Of a stretch of DNA of 64,000 nucleotides, positions 35,739 to 48,289 are shown one piece after another. Source of the DNA: Lantana camara (taxonomy: Eukaryota > Streptophyta > Magnoliopsida > Lamiales > Verbenaceae); assembly GCA_037501455.1 (NCBI GenBank), contig CM074864.1:21508001-21572000 (forward strand), written 5' to 3'. Every line of letters starts with the position of its first letter. Positions within the stretch are counted from its first letter, which is position 1. The notes under the pieces were generated by a model, which was given only the letters and a program-made list of their open reading frames with translations, ran no database searches and was not told where the DNA came from. Made by a program: the position numbers and the translations under genes.

Positions 35739-38700
35739 TGTAACATCCTGCTAGTCCGATTTATAAGGTACGCCACGTTCCAACCTTTTAATGTGTTTAA
35801 TTATGTGATTTTATATTTTTCGTGGCCCTATTTTGAACTCTTATAGAGTTTAGGGGCCCCTTTGTAATTTTCTCTTTTTAGGGGTCTTTCGGTCATTTCT
35901 CGTTCGATAGAGTTTTCGATCTTTTTGACCCCTTCAACGCGTTCGGGGCATCGAGACGAGTCCGTAGACTCTGAGTTTGCCCAATTCTGACGTCGTTAGC
36001 TCCTCCTACCGATCGTTTTGCGCGTGAGGACCCGAGATAAATACCCCGGATCCTCGTTTTGCGTGCCATAACTCCAGCTCCAGTTCGGTCTCTCTCTCCC
36101 GCGATTCAAACGTTCTCCCGCCACTATTCACACACTCGCGGTGTGTTTACACACACATACCCGTTCTCGCTCGTTTCTCGACGGAATTCGACGTTTGAGT
36201 AGTCGAAATTCATTAGCTCGACGAGCCCGTCACAACCGTACCAAGAACTCGACCAACCGACGACCGACGACGGAGATATCCGCCATTTTCAGATGCGGCT
36301 GGAGGAGGGTGGCGGAGCCGCCACCTTACCGGCAGTTTCCGACGCCTTTCCGGCGATACGCGCCATGGACCCAGTTAGAAGACTTTCCCGCGCATCGAAT
36401 GACGTTGGCGGCGCGGCCAATGGCCACCGGACGGCGGCGCACGCGCCGCCTGAAGCTCCCGCCGCCGCGCGTGAACAGTGATACGGCGGCGCTCCGACGA
36501 CCTTTTCCGACCAAGGTTAGTGTTTTCCAAGGTTTTCCGACCCCCTGAGTCCATTTCCGGCATCGTTTTCACCCAATTTTGGCCGTAGGTGGTGGTTCCG
36601 GGGAGGCGTGCGGCGGTAGAAACTTCAGAGCTCAACGGGGGCCTTTTTCGGCCATCTTTTGGCCTCGGGCCCTTCACAAAAGTTGTTCGGAACGACGAGA
36701 ACTAGTGGCCTGTGATCACGCGACTCCAGATTCGGAGGATTGGCGGCGGTTCGCGGTGGCGGAGGTCTCCGAGGATTTTTCCGGCGAGAAAGCTTAGGGC
36801 TTTCATAAAGCTCGTCACGGGTAAGCCGATGCCTCTTTCGGATCTCATTTTGGTTCACCGGTTTGAAAGTAATTGAAGTTTGAAGATTCTAGGGTTTTCG
36901 TATTCTTGGATTTCAAATTGGAGACAATGGGCTTGGAATTTGCAGAAATTGATCGAGGAATTGGATTGAGCACGACGAATCCTTGCACGGGTGATTTTTT
37001 CAAGATTTTTCCGGCACGCTCAGGCGGCGGCCGAGCGGCGGCCCGCCACTGTTCCGGCGGCCCCGGTAGTGGCGATCCGGCGGGCTTCGGACAGAATGTC
37101 CGTCTCGTTATGGTGAGTCCGTTGCCGCTTTCCGTTCGTTAATCGGACACTCGGTTTATTTTCTACGTATTTATTTGTGTATTTGTGATTATTTGATTTA
37201 ATTGTTTTAAAATGCAAATTAATTGTTAATTGCTTGAATTGTCGATCGAAATGAATTCCATTGTATATGAAATCATGTATTAAATGCAATATGATCTGTA
37301 TGGACGTTTTGGTTTACAAATTGAATCCCGACATATTGAAATTTCGCAATTTGCTTAACTTTAAGGGGTGTATGTGTAATTTTCATAAACATGTAAATTT
37401 GTATGATTTGTTCTAATTAAACCTTAGTATATGACAAACGATTATACCAACTTGGCTAAGTAAAAGAGGAATTATTATGTCTATAATGACTTAATTAGAA
37501 ACTTTGAAAGTTAGAAATAATTTATCGTACGATGTATGAATTAATTGGCCACTCTTGGAAGTAAGAAATGATTTATTCGCATAAATATGAATTAGTTATG
37601 CATTGTATGATTTATATGGGACCTTGTAGGGTCGAATGATTATGTTATCCTCTGTTTATGCATTTCATGACTTGAATGAGATTCGTTACATGTTTCGTTG
37701 ACTAATTTCATCTATTGGGAAATGTTGTAAGATATAACTTGATTTCTTGGGATAATTAGTTAAGTACATGACCCATTTCACCTTGCAATGTGTGAATTTC
37801 GTATGAAGCTTAGTATATGATTATAAATCGTTGTTTTGCTAATGTGTACCATGTGCATTTTGTTCTGTGCATTCATGAGCATTGTCGTGCGTCTCTGTGT
37901 GGTTGTTTGAGTCTAAGTCTGAGTTTCGTGTTGTGTTTTGTGTGCTCAGTTGGTACAGGTGCACCCGGGGTGGTGTCAAGTGAGTCGTGCAGGTTCCGGG
38001 GTGAACTATTTGCTGTGTCTTCGGCTGTGTTTGGTTCCAGGTGAGGTTAGGATATAGTTATACCCTATTGCAACGTGCCCGTTTTCGCATGCATGCGGTT
38101 TATAAGCCTTATGTATATGTAGATATGTGCGAAGTACGTGTTTTGCTGGTTTTGTCATATGATTTGATTTGAAAAGTACGAATCGCTATGTATAAGCCTA
38201 TGTATGCTTTGTCTCAGTTCTGTTATGACTTCGAGGTCAGTCTGCGTGATATGTACGTACGATATGATAAGTGCGATATGCATGAGATATGTTCGTCTGT
38301 CTGTGTGTGTGAGTATAAGTTTCGTCTGGTAAGTGTGATAAGTTTAGGCTTTGTTTTGTTTGTATCGGATTCAAGCAAGTCTCCGATTTTCTGTTGGTTT
38401 TGATCTGTTTGGGCCCCGGAGTTGTGGGTAAGGGAGACCCGGGACGACCATCGGGGTCATCGGTTACGACCCCTGTGCACTTCTCCACCAACGGGAGACT
38501 TAGTTCTCCTATGCCGACGGAGCGCATTTTGGCTGGCTGTCGAAGGAACCGGGCGGGATCCTCCGGTTCACATGTTTCATTCTGTGGTGGGTTGAGAGGG
38601 GCACCTCTCTTCCCCAAACGGTGTGGAGGTGGGATTGATTTATGATTCGTTTTGTGCTTCGCTTCGTCTTTGTTTCTGGAGTAAGTGTGTTCTGTCTGTC

Positions 38701-39560
38701 GGTCTGTCATAAGTTCGTGAAACGGGGGTAGATTGTTAAATTAAGATAAAAATTGATATACTTTTAAGTTAAATAAGATATGCTTCGATATGTGTGCTAA
38801 GTCAGCATGAATCTGAGTTGTGCCTTAAGAAACTTTTGATTTAAGATTTGTTTGGTTTGTCTGATAAGTCTCCGTATATGTATATTATCACGGGAAAATG
38901 TTTTGGCGTGCAAAAACTAACCCCGTGTTCACGAACGTCGCTTCTTCTTTGTGTTGTGCTCTATATATATGTATAGTGTGCGTGTGTCAGCCCCTCGCTC
39001 GGTCTTTGGACTGACCTCTCCCCTTTTATGTTTTAGTTCGCAGGCTTTGCTTTGGAGTTCGTGCTAGGCGGCTGTGTGTTTGGTCTGTCGAGTCTGTGTC
39101 TGTCTGTTTAAGTTTATTAAGTTCTGGCTCTGGTTTATGATTTGTAAATATTATATAAGATATGTTTGTGCAGGTTTGCATTTATGATTTGAATATATGG
39201 AATTCGGGACAGGTTAGGACAGGTGCTCGGATTAGTTGAACCCGTTGTGAATATATGATTGCTCGGGACAGGTTAGGACAGGTTTGCTGGATTAGTCGAA
39301 CCCGTTTAGTTGATTTTGATGTTTGTATGGTACTGTATGTTTAAGGTATGAAAGTTTTTGAAAGTTGGCATTTCGTACTACTTCCGCTGTCAGGTTTTGC
39401 ATTCTTTCATTCGTACAAGGTTAGATACCGCCTAGCTAGTGGGTGTGTTTTTCGTTAGTCACCCGTTCGCTGTGACTTGGTGCGTGTGCGGACTCTTCAT
39501 TTCGTACACGTATCGGGTCATAGTGCGGGGGTGTGATGCCCCACCGCTTGGGGTGTTATA
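35739..39560 (+). mobile_element. 3.8-kb solo Ty3/gypsy LTR, TSD atacc
   Basis: Starts TGTAACATCCTGC and ends cttggggtgttata. The perfect TSD atacc is at 35734-35738 and 39561-39565. The 3822 bp have plus-strand LTR architecture: a GC-rich block (36050-37100), gagtctaagtctgag near 37909, a gtgggtaagggagacccggg block near 38424 shared with gypsy-1, gctaggcgg near 39064, and the terminal cgggggtgtgatgcccc. There is no gag-pol or primer-binding site, so it is a solo LTR. The terminal CA has become TA. Confidence 0.87.
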
Positions 39561-39967
39561 ATACCATCTCTTCTTAGAGGAGGATTTGCGTGTGTATCGA
39601 AACGCCTTATTGGTTGTGGTTGATCAGAAGGGGATGTTTCTTCAGTGGGTGGCTTGGGGTCACTTTGTACTTCCTCTAATTCTATGATCTTGCCTTTCTT
39701 TTCTTTAAGGAACGGTTCCTCAAGAAAAGTAGCATTTTTGGAAACAAACACCTTTTGCTCAGATTGATCATAGAAGTAGTATCCTATGGATTCCTTAGGA
39801 TAACCTATAAAGTAGCATAAGTTAGAACGAGATTCTAACTTACCTCCTACTGTCCTCTTCACGTAAGCAGGGCAACCCCAAATTCTTAAGTAAGAATAAC
39901 TAGGGATTTTACCATGCCACATTTCATAAGGCGTTTTAGGGACTGACTTAGAGGGAACTAGATTCAA
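39561..39967 (-). pseudogene. copia-3 integrase C-terminal part
   Basis: Minus-strand frame containing VPKTPYEMWHGKIPSYSYL, GCPAYVKR and a CYFIGYPKESIGYYFYD segment, conserved in the copia integrase C-terminal region, followed by a Pro-rich stretch. It continues the frame of 39998-41572 beyond a stop codon and is interrupted at 39561 by the solo LTR. Confidence 0.88.
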
Positions 39968-39997
39968 AATCTTTGTTGCACTTTCTAGGGCATAACC

Positions 39998-41572
39998 CTA
40001 GAAAGAAGGTGGTAAGTCAGTGAAACTCATCATGGAACGAACTATATCGAATAGAGTTCGATTCCTTCTCTCAGAAACACCATTGAGTTGAGGAGTTCTC
40101 GGAGGAGTCCACTGAGAGATAATCCCATTATCTTTGAGATGATTAAGGAATTCTTCACTAAGATACTCGCCTCCTCGATCAGATCGAAGTGCTTTGATCT
40201 TGTGACCAGTTTGGTTCTCAACCTCCTTTTGAAATTCTAGGAATTTCTCAAAAGCTTTAGATTTATACTTCATTAAGTATACATAACCATACCGACTAAA
40301 GTCATCGGTAAAGGTTATGAAATACTGATGATTGTTTCTTGTGCTTACACTAAGCGGTGCACAAACATCAGAATGGATCAAATCCAAGACCTTAGTGGCA
40401 TGTTCCATAGTTCCTTTAAAAGGAACTTTGGACATTTTTCCTTTGAGACAGGACTCGCAAGAAGTTAACTCTTTGAGATCATTTTCAGAGAATGATCCTA
40501 AAGTGTTTATCTTGCTAATTCTGTTCTTGGAAATGTGTCCTAATATAGCGTGCCATAAGGGAGCTGAAACTTTGTCATCTCTCTTACGTTTTGTTTCTTG
40601 TTGTATATTCATAATATTGGTATTCTGAGTTAGATAAAGTCCATTACTTAGAGTACCGATGTGAACGGAAGAGTTGTTCCGTTTGATAAAATATTTACCA
40701 TTCTTAATATAAGTTTCATAACCTTCACAATCTAAAATTGGAACTGAAATTATATTACGAATAATGTTCGGTACATAAAGGACTTTATTTAAAACTAACT
40801 CAAAACTACCTAAATCTAATCTAGTTATGCCTAAAGCTCGAGCTTCAACTTTTGAGCCATCGCCGATCTTCGAGACACATTCTCTTTCTCTGGGTTGTTG
40901 AACTTCATTTAGCATCTGTACATCATTACAGATATGAGCTCCACAACCGGTATCAAGTACCCAAGAACTAGAATTAATAGAAAGATTTACTTCAACGAGA
41001 AACATATTTTTCTTTAGAGTAGCCTTGTACTCTGGGCAGTTTCTCCTCCAATGTCCCGCTTTGCCACAATGGAAGCAAACATCCTCTTTCTGATCACGCT
41101 TCTTCTTTTGGGCCTTCCCCTTCAAAATGCCACCAGTGGGCCTAAGGCGTTTCTTCTTCTTCTTTTGGGCTTTCTTACCCTTACCTTTGGAAGGCCCGGA
41201 AGAGGAAGATAGAGCATTCACCATCAGAACCTTATTGTCCTTCTTGATCATGCTTTCAGCAGTCACAAGCTGACTAATCAGCTCAGCTACAGTAGCACCA
41301 GCATGATTCATATTGAAGTTAAGGACAAATGGGTTGAATGATGGTGGGAGCGAGGCTAGCAACAAGTCCACTGAAAGCTCATCTTTCAGTGGCATGTCCA
41401 TGGAAGCAAGTTTCTCAGCAAGGGCGAGAAACTTGAGTCCATATTCATGGACACTTGAACCTTCCCTCATTCTCAAATGGAACAATTCCTTTGAAGTGTT
41501 ATACCTTGTAACACGTTCATGAGGGCGGTAAAGTTTCTCTAAATGGTCGTAAATCTCCCAAGCAAATTCCAT
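39998..41572 (-). pseudogene. copia-3 gag (C-term), protease, integrase core
   Basis: A 524-codon minus-strand frame. It has a UBN2-type Gag (MEFAWEIYDHLEKLY), a lysine-rich linker, the zinc knuckle CFHCGKAGHWRRNC, protease WVLDTGCGAHIC with canonical DTG, the integrase zinc segment (LWHAILGH...CESCLKGK) and the catalytic core (TFTDDFSRYGY, RSDRGGEYLSEEF, NGVSERRNRT). It ends in a TAG after LPPSF where copia integrases usually have Trp, a G-to-A type nonsense change. The upstream frame 41582-41839 is separated by a TAA at a usual Gln position. Confidence 0.92.
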
Positions 41573-41581
41573 GGCCTCATG

Positions 41582-41839
41582 TTACCTTTGCAAGTCCGGA
41601 GACATGTTAGCTAACATAAGGCAACGGACTTGGAGATTATCATCCTTCCACTTTTGGATCGCGTCCCACTCGGTCCGAATGGGAGCGTCCCCTTCGGGAC
41701 TAGGCTCCCCTTCGAAGAGAACATAAGTTCTCTTCTCAAAATCTAAAATGATTTTCAGATTCCTCAGCCAATCAGAATAGTTGGGACCAGTCAACTTGTT
41801 TGACTCGAGGATCGATACAAGAGGTTTTTTGGTTGCCAT
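41582..41839 (-). pseudogene. copia-3 gag N-terminus
   Basis: Starts MATKKPLVSILESNKLTGPN and continues with YSDWLRNLKIILDFEKR, the N-terminal Gag region of copia elements. It is 85 codons to a TAA followed by the in-frame continuation HEAMEFAWE. This is the probable true start of copia-3 Gag. Confidence 0.88.
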
Positions 41840-42509
41840 TTCAAAACACGTAGAGAATCACAGAATCTACGACCTAAATGGTAAAACAAAGAACTAGTGA
41901 GCATGCTAAATTATAACAATATACAAAAGATAAGGTCTTTAATCTAATGTAGCTCCCACTGTTTTTCAAAGATCTATAATTCCCAAAGATCTAAGAGGAA
42001 CGCGTTTCCCAATGGGTACTAAGATCCTAGGCATTTTCCTCGAACCCACGACTTGCGGACAAGCTAAGTAAAACCTTAGGAAGGTATAACTTACCAATTC
42101 TAACACCTTTAGAACTCTTAGTAATTGTTTTTGCATCACCTATCTTTCAATATGGACCCACGACTCGTGCGACATCCATATTTACTTAGGCGTTAAGCTA
42201 GACCCATCAATCATAAGATCACGATCAAAACTTAGTTCGAACGACCCACGACTCGCGGACATCGCCCTTGCCAAAATTGACCACGAAATATTGATCATTT
42301 AAAATGATCAATTAGGTAATTAAGAACTAATAAGCTCCACTAGCTATCCCACGACTCGCAGACAATAACTAGCTTCACTTACTAAACTTAAAAACCATTG
42401 ATGGAATGCTAGGAATTTAATTCAAAATTTGCATTTCGAATTAAACACCTATTATTCGATATGAGCTTAATATTTAATGGGAATTTTCGAATCAATCGGA
42501 GAGTTGTCC
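41840..42509 (-). repeat. copia-3 untranslated leader with a repeated 17-mer
   Basis: No coding frame. Four copies of a motif read on the plus strand as CCCACGACTCGCGGACA (sense strand TGTCCGCGAGTCGTGGG) at 42045-42061, 42157-42174, 42245-42261 and 42348-42364, each with 0-2 differences, spaced about 112, 88 and 103 bp. The 5' LTR and primer-binding site are missing; a gypsy LTR starts at 42510. Confidence 0.8.
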
Positions 42510-43548
42510 TGTAACGCCCCGTGTTTTCGTCGTACAGGTACGGGCGCCACACGTGTGATTTTCTGAGAGTTAGGTTAATTATTTATTTAATCTCGTACTC
42601 GCGTGTGTTATTATTTGTTAATCTTACTTGAATTATTTGACTTAATTGAATTATGTGAAATATATGAATTTTGTTCGCAAGCCACTTCATACCATATAAG
42701 TATTTCATATTATTCATTCATAATCATTTCATTAATTTTCCTCTAACTTGTACATATTCTATTTCATTTCATAAGCATATCATATTTTTTTATATACTTA
42801 TATAGATATACTTGAAACTAATTTCATAAAATAAGCGATATCATATATATGCATTTCATGCCTACATTGTGAAACATGCATATTTATATATATATCATAG
42901 ACATAATATCTAACTTTTACTTTATACATATAACTATTATATCTATACATTATATACATATTAAATATCAAATATCTTCATCTCACTTTATATGTATATA
43001 TCATATATCTATACATTATATCATATATACACAAGAACACACACACAAACACACACCAAATCTCTACAAAACACACATACACCCTTTCTCTCATTTTCAT
43101 CACATCTTGGATCTCCAAGCAAGAAGAAGAAGAAGTAGTAGAGAAGGGAGAACGAAGCATCATCATCATCTTCATCATCTTCTTCCATCCATTCCAAGGT
43201 TAGTTTTGATCTTTCACGAGATTGATTGATGAATAGTTAGGGCTTTATGATTTGAATGTGTTTTCTTGTTTCATGATCATATATGTAGGTACCTTTGGAT
43301 TATTGCATGAATACTTTGATCTCTTGGCTATTTGATCTCATGGCAATTATGGAAGGTTTATGTGATTGTTTAGATTGATCCTTGACTCAAACTTGTGTTT
43401 TATGTGTTGTAATTGAGGTATAAGATGTATGTTGGTGTTATATGTTAGTTTAGAGGTGTGTAATTGTTGTAGTTTGGTGTTGGTGTGGATTGGGAGCCAT
43501 ATCTTGAGCCTTGCCCTGCTTTTCCCTCGTATTCAGCTGCTGGAGAAG

Positions 43549-43582
43549 ATCCATGGGCGTGGATTTTGACCCACGGCCGTGG
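43549..43582. repeat. palindromes, left part, group C LTR copy 2
   Basis: ATCCATGGGCGTGGAT (43549-43564) and perfect CCACGGCCGTGG (43571-43582), about 1.04-1.07 kb from the LTR start. The cluster is continued at 45581-45615 beyond the copia insertion. Confidence 0.88.
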
Positions 43583-43589
43583 ATTTAAG

Positions 43590-45547
43590 TGTTGGAATTC
43601 GTCAACCCTAACGCAGCGGAAGTTAAAATTTTTAGGGATTATAAAACAAGTTTTATCGGAATTCCAATTATGATCAGTCTTTGATTCAAGATTCACGATT
43701 TAAACAAAAGAAGAATCAAATACCTCTTTTGCTTCCGATTGATGACGATGATGTGAAGGTTTTCCAAAACCTATCCGGTTCTCTTCTATTCGATCTTCTT
43801 CCAAGAATCCCACGCGGAATTCCTCTAAGGTAGTCCACAACTCGTAATTGAATAACTAATCAATTAGCACACTAGAACACTAATTAGATATTGATTATCT
43901 AATAGTATTCTCAATACTGTATTGAGAAAAGAGAGAGAAGAGAGACTTGGAGAGAAAGCAGAAAAAGAAGAAAAACAACGATCGATTTCTCTCTTCTCAC
44001 AAATCTGTTTTAATACATAACCCTAGGTCAAAAAACCCTACGGGCTGGTCATGGGCCTTAATTTAATTACTGCTAATTAATTAAAGACCCAATATTGATT
44101 TTAATTAATGGACTTAATTTAATTACATTAATTAAATCACAAGTCCAATCTAATTAAATTGGTGGACTTAAGAAATTAATTACTCTTAATTAAATTTCAA
44201 GTCCAATTAATTTAAATACACTTATTTAAATTAATGTTAACTCTTTAACATCTATTCTCAATACCTTAACAATTAAGCATAAATTAATTAATACAATTAT
44301 TAATTAATTACTCTCTCATGAATTAAACTCTTTTAATTCATCAATCAATCTCCATTGATCTTTAGATAATCATGTTGTTCAATCCGAGTCATTGTGTGAC
44401 CCATTAGGTTCACCAATGAATAGTAGTAGGCCCACATTCTTAACGTGGTATTTTAGATAACAATTTATCTTATTGATTCAATTAAACCCTTTCAATTAAT
44501 CACTGTTTAACTAAAACTCCTTTTAATTAATCAGTACCTACAGATCATGATCGATGTCTAGTGACAAGCTCATGACCACCCATCCAACAGGTGAAGTTTA
44601 TGTTGTGAACCTTTCAGTCTCATGGATACCGTGAGATAAGATCCTTCTATCGTCCAATCCCCGATTAGGACCTAGGGCATGGGAATAATAGAACCCTATT
44701 AGTCCTAATGCTATGAATTAATTCTAATAGCAATTCCATTTGATCTAACACTCTAGGAAACTCATTTCCTAATTTAGATCTCACTACCTTGCGCAAGGAT
44801 TTAAGTGGAATGTACTACAATAGAATTCATAGGTGATTCACTCGTTCTTCTAGACGAGCGATAGATTCTATGTTGGCATCCCATATGCCCCTATACATGA
44901 TTCGAGCAATACCAACATACAACCATAACGAGATTCATGGAACCCATGAATCTCTAGGCGCATATCAAACATTGCCCTTGTCATGCACAGAACATCAATG
45001 GAGCCTCAAGTCTAAGGACCATTTAGACACTACCATAACCAGGGAACCAACCTCATCATTAAGGCATAAAAGCCTTACCCCATTGAGGTGTTCCTGTCGG
45101 GATCCTCAGTGTACTTGTTCCCTAACAAGCACCCTCATACGCATGTGAATGTCCCTACATTCAATACTTATGAAACAAAGTAACCTTTCTAAAAGGCACG
45201 TCATATGAGCAAGTCTCAAACGAGTCAAGTCAACATCCCTGTGCTTATTAGACTCTTCGACTTGGAGTTGGTTTAGATCACGCCATAGAGACTTATTTCA
45301 TAACCTCCATCCCTATGCGAGGTCAAGTCCCGTAGCTTAACGTGACCTTGGGGTTTCATCCATACACAAACAGTTATAATATGCAATTAACAAACTTGAA
45401 TGAGATATGATGAATTGGCCACATAGAAATAAACGACTATGAAACGTTACATTTATCATTTCATTAATGTCACAAATTGCTGCTAATAAGAGTAGTTTAC
45501 AAAAGGAGGCCTAAACTATTTGGCTCTTCTAGGGCACTACTCTAACA
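43590..45547 (-). mobile_element. solo Ty1/copia LTR, minus orientation, TSD ttaag
   Basis: 1958 bp. The plus strand reads tgttggaattcg at the left and agggcactactctaaca at the right; on the minus strand it starts TGTTAGAGTAGTGCCCTAG and ends cttccgctgc...ccaaca. The TSD ttaag is at 43585-43589 and 45548-45552. Its start (TGTTAG..TAGTGCCCTAGAA) and end (TTCCGCTGC) resemble the solo LTR at 26550-28814, suggesting related families. No internal genes. The insertion split the palindrome cluster. Confidence 0.87.
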
Positions 45548-45580
45548 TTAAGTCCCGAAAACTTGGTTTTTCGGCATAGG

Positions 45581-45615
45581 AATCCACGGGCGTGGATTTT
45601 TGTCCACGGCCGTGG
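45581..45615. repeat. palindromes, right part, group C LTR copy 2
   Basis: AATCCACGGGCGTGGATT (45581-45598; perfect 8-nt arms, gg centre) and perfect CCACGGCCGTGG (45604-45615), the same two-type pattern as at 43549-43582. Confidence 0.88.
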
Positions 45616-47440
45616 ATCCACCCCTGTTTTCTGTCCGAGTTTGTTTTCCTTCGTTCTCCCTCATACGAACTCCGATTGACTTGATTTGTAAACCTACGGA
45701 AACCTCTTGAAGTCTAGAACAACCTCCAATTGGAATCTTCTCAATATATTTTGCCATTTGTGAGATATAATCAATCATTTTTGGTATCGCCACTTCACCG
45801 ACAATCTACATTCCTTCAACTTCGGACCTACGCCATTTACTCCTCGTTTTGAACTAGAATACGAGCCATATATAATTTTAAAGGTCTACATGTCTACTTT
45901 CATATCTAATAAAAAAACCCAATTCGAACTTCTAAAACTAAAGATATTTCCATTTTCCTACAGCTTGTACATTTCCGAAAATTGTCAACTTTTGCCAAAC
46001 TTCGGCAAAACCCTTCTTATTGCATTCCTTTCACTTCCTTGGCTCCCGTATGTGACTTATATGAATTATATGCTTGATTAATTGATAGTTATGCTCTTAT
46101 TTGATTTTAATCTTTAATTGGTTAAACATGATTGTTAACTCCGTGCCTTACATGAAATGAATTGATTTGATTAAATGGCATGAATACATGACCTCTTTGA
46201 GTGTAATTGCATCTCCTATATGTTAATTGAATGTCACGCATGTTATAACATGATATACCACTTTATAAGCATTATCGTGCGTCCTATTTGGTATCATATT
46301 GAGTCTCCTCTCACGAGTACACACTGTTACTCTCTCTTGTACAGTTCATCTCCAGGGCGGAGACTTCCGGATTGAATAGGCACCCGTATCAATCATGTTT
46401 CTTGTCTCGGGTTATTCCAAGTGAGGGTGTTTTCGTTCTAGCTATGTATCAAACCCTATAACCTTATGTGACAAGTTTTGGCCAACAACCTTATGTATGT
46501 ATATATCGTTTTCAAAGTGGAGTCATCGAGTAAATGTTTCCTCATGAATTATAATTATTATGATCATGGCTTTAATGTATTGGCGAGTTATGCACATCAT
46601 GTTCATGTTATTGGGCCCGCGGAAACGTGGGCTTGGACACCGACACGGCATCGGGCCGTCGGGCAACCCCTTAGCACGTAGTACCCTTTGAGAATATCCT
46701 CGCGCGACCAAGGAGGCAGGAAGGCGGGATATTCTTGAGCCGATGGTGAACCCATCGAAGGAGAGGGTAGGAGTCATGAGCCCCCGTCTCAATGTTGTTA
46801 TTATTAAATGGTTCGGGTCTGCAGGCCCGATCATTATGGAGGGAGAAGGTTGGAAATTATTTTATGATTATGATTATGATTATGTTATTATGATTATGCA
46901 CAGTGCGGGAAGGTCGGGACATGGATTGCCCAAGCGCTCATGTCTCATGTTTATGCCTCGCCTGTATTATTATGTATTGCATGAACACGTATTTAAAACA
47001 TACTAAATCATGTTCATTGTACACAGTCGGAGTTTGGTTGGAGAATTATGCACGCTCACTCGCCGAGCCATTATGATTATTCATGATTTATGAACTTAAT
47101 GAATTAAATATGAATTAGTCGTAAAGTCCGAGCATTGCTTATCTATTTTCTTGCCCTTCGCGGGAACTAACCTCACTTAAAACGTTGCTCGAGATTTATG
47201 ACTTGCATGCGCATGTTTCTATACATGTACAACTCCTGCTCACTCAGTCTTCTAGAGACTGACCCCTCTTTCCTACTTTTCAGTTCTTGCAGGTCTTGCT
47301 AGGCGGAGGTCGAGTTCTATTTTTTTTCCTTGTCGAGTCACTTGTACACTCGAGTCACATTTTATATTGTATGATTTAATGGAAATCCCTTTATGTATTT
47401 GGGCCTGTGTGCCAATTATGAATTATTGTTGATTATTGAT

Positions 47441-48076
47441 TCGGGACAAGTTGCATGTGTAGATGAAGAATGTAAAACAGAGCTTTGGTGAATGAAGCTT
47501 GCTTGCAGAGTGAGGTGATCTCCTGATATTTATTGTTGCGGGTCAGGGCCCTTTTGGTAATTGCCACCAAGTGGTCCTGCATTGGTGTTGCCCTAGACAC
47601 GTGGCGTGATGAGGGACCTCTGAATGGGATCTCCTGCAAAAGCTTGTGAAAAGGTGGGCGGCGGGTAACAGTGGCAGGTACGCGGGCATGTACTATGTGT
47701 CCAGAGAACCTTTTGGGGTTGTTACCGAGGACTAGGCACGCTCGGGCTTGGATGGGGGGCCTTGAGGCTAGCAGGTTCGACACCTGAGCCTAAGGTATTG
47801 TCTTGAAAGGAGCAAATTCACCTCCGTAGCCAAGAGAGGAGGTTTGCGAGGACGGACCCTGGAGCGGTCACGAGGGTCACCTACGTTGATTGTTGCTAGC
47901 CTTTCTTACCCGCTCGGGGGGGGGCTAGGAGTCCTTGTAGAGTTGGAACGATTATCTCTTCGAGGGTAATGCTTACCCGCGAGGGGGATTCTGTGGTATT
48001 CTTGGGACGTCACGGTGTAACGCTGTGAATGGGCCACGTGCCGTATACGTGTCATAAGCGTAATTTAGCCTCATCA
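47441..48076 (-). mobile_element. probable Tat-like LTR fragment, minus orientation
   Basis: Distinctly GC-richer than its surroundings. On the minus strand it would start TGATGAGGCTAAATTACGC near 48076, comparable to the TGATGGGACC start at 63298, and it contains a TATA-like aataaatatcagg near 47533. No terminal CATCA, primer-binding site or TSD was confirmed. Boundaries are approximate. Confidence 0.4.
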
Positions 48077-48289
48077 AAAAGCATAAACGAGAATATGAGA
48101 GAATAATGATATACCAAAACTACAACTTCTCAATATTATGGAATTAAAAAAAAAAAGAAAAGAAAAATAACAACATTCACATTTTAAATGATGGAGTCGA
48201 GGTTGAAATTATAAAAAAAAATTAGGTGCAAAAGTCATAGTTTTGAAAGTGAATATAACTTTTACATTTAGAATGACAACGAAAAAATT

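Larger units (their letters stand above)
34847..42509 (-). mobile_element. copia-3: decayed, truncated Ty1/copia element
   Basis: Minus-strand order from the right: leader (41840-42509), gag, zinc knuckle, protease, integrase, then, after a solo-LTR insertion (35739-39560), reverse transcriptase. The copia order IN before RT is clear. The element is cut in RT at 34847; the rest of RT, RNase H, the 3' LTR and the 5' LTR are absent. At least two nonsense codons and a frame change are present. It resembles Tork-like copia elements, but the clade is not secure. Confidence 0.85.
42510..47440 (+). mobile_element. Ty3/gypsy LTR, group C copy 2, interrupted; 3' end lost
   Basis: Starts TGTAACGCCCCGTG at 42510. 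It is interrupted by a copia solo LTR (43590-45547) and resumes at 45553. The part 45600-46030 is homologous in the opposite orientation to 3480-4020. A gggcccgcggaaacgtggg block (near 46614), a CAGTCT/AGACTG hairpin (47245-47261) and a gctaggcggag segment follow in the order seen in the other gypsy LTRs. No terminal ggcgttaca is present; the end is approximate and appears truncated by the next LTR-like fragment. Without the copia piece, about 2.97 kb remain. Confidence 0.7.

Noticed and set aside
36141..36548. 135-codon frame in a GC-rich stretch
   Set aside because: It lies inside the 3.8-kb solo LTR and has Arg/Pro-rich low-complexity translation in several frames at once. High GC removes stops by chance.
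42045..42364. Regularly spaced 17-mer considered as a CRISPR array
   Set aside because: Spacing varies from 88 to 112 bp, the motif is imperfect, the genome is plant nuclear, and it lies in a copia leader.
48007..48025. gacgtcacggtgtaacgctg considered as a head-to-tail LTR junction
   Set aside because: Resembles a GTCAC end next to a TGTAACGC start, but neither side continues as a recognisable gypsy LTR.
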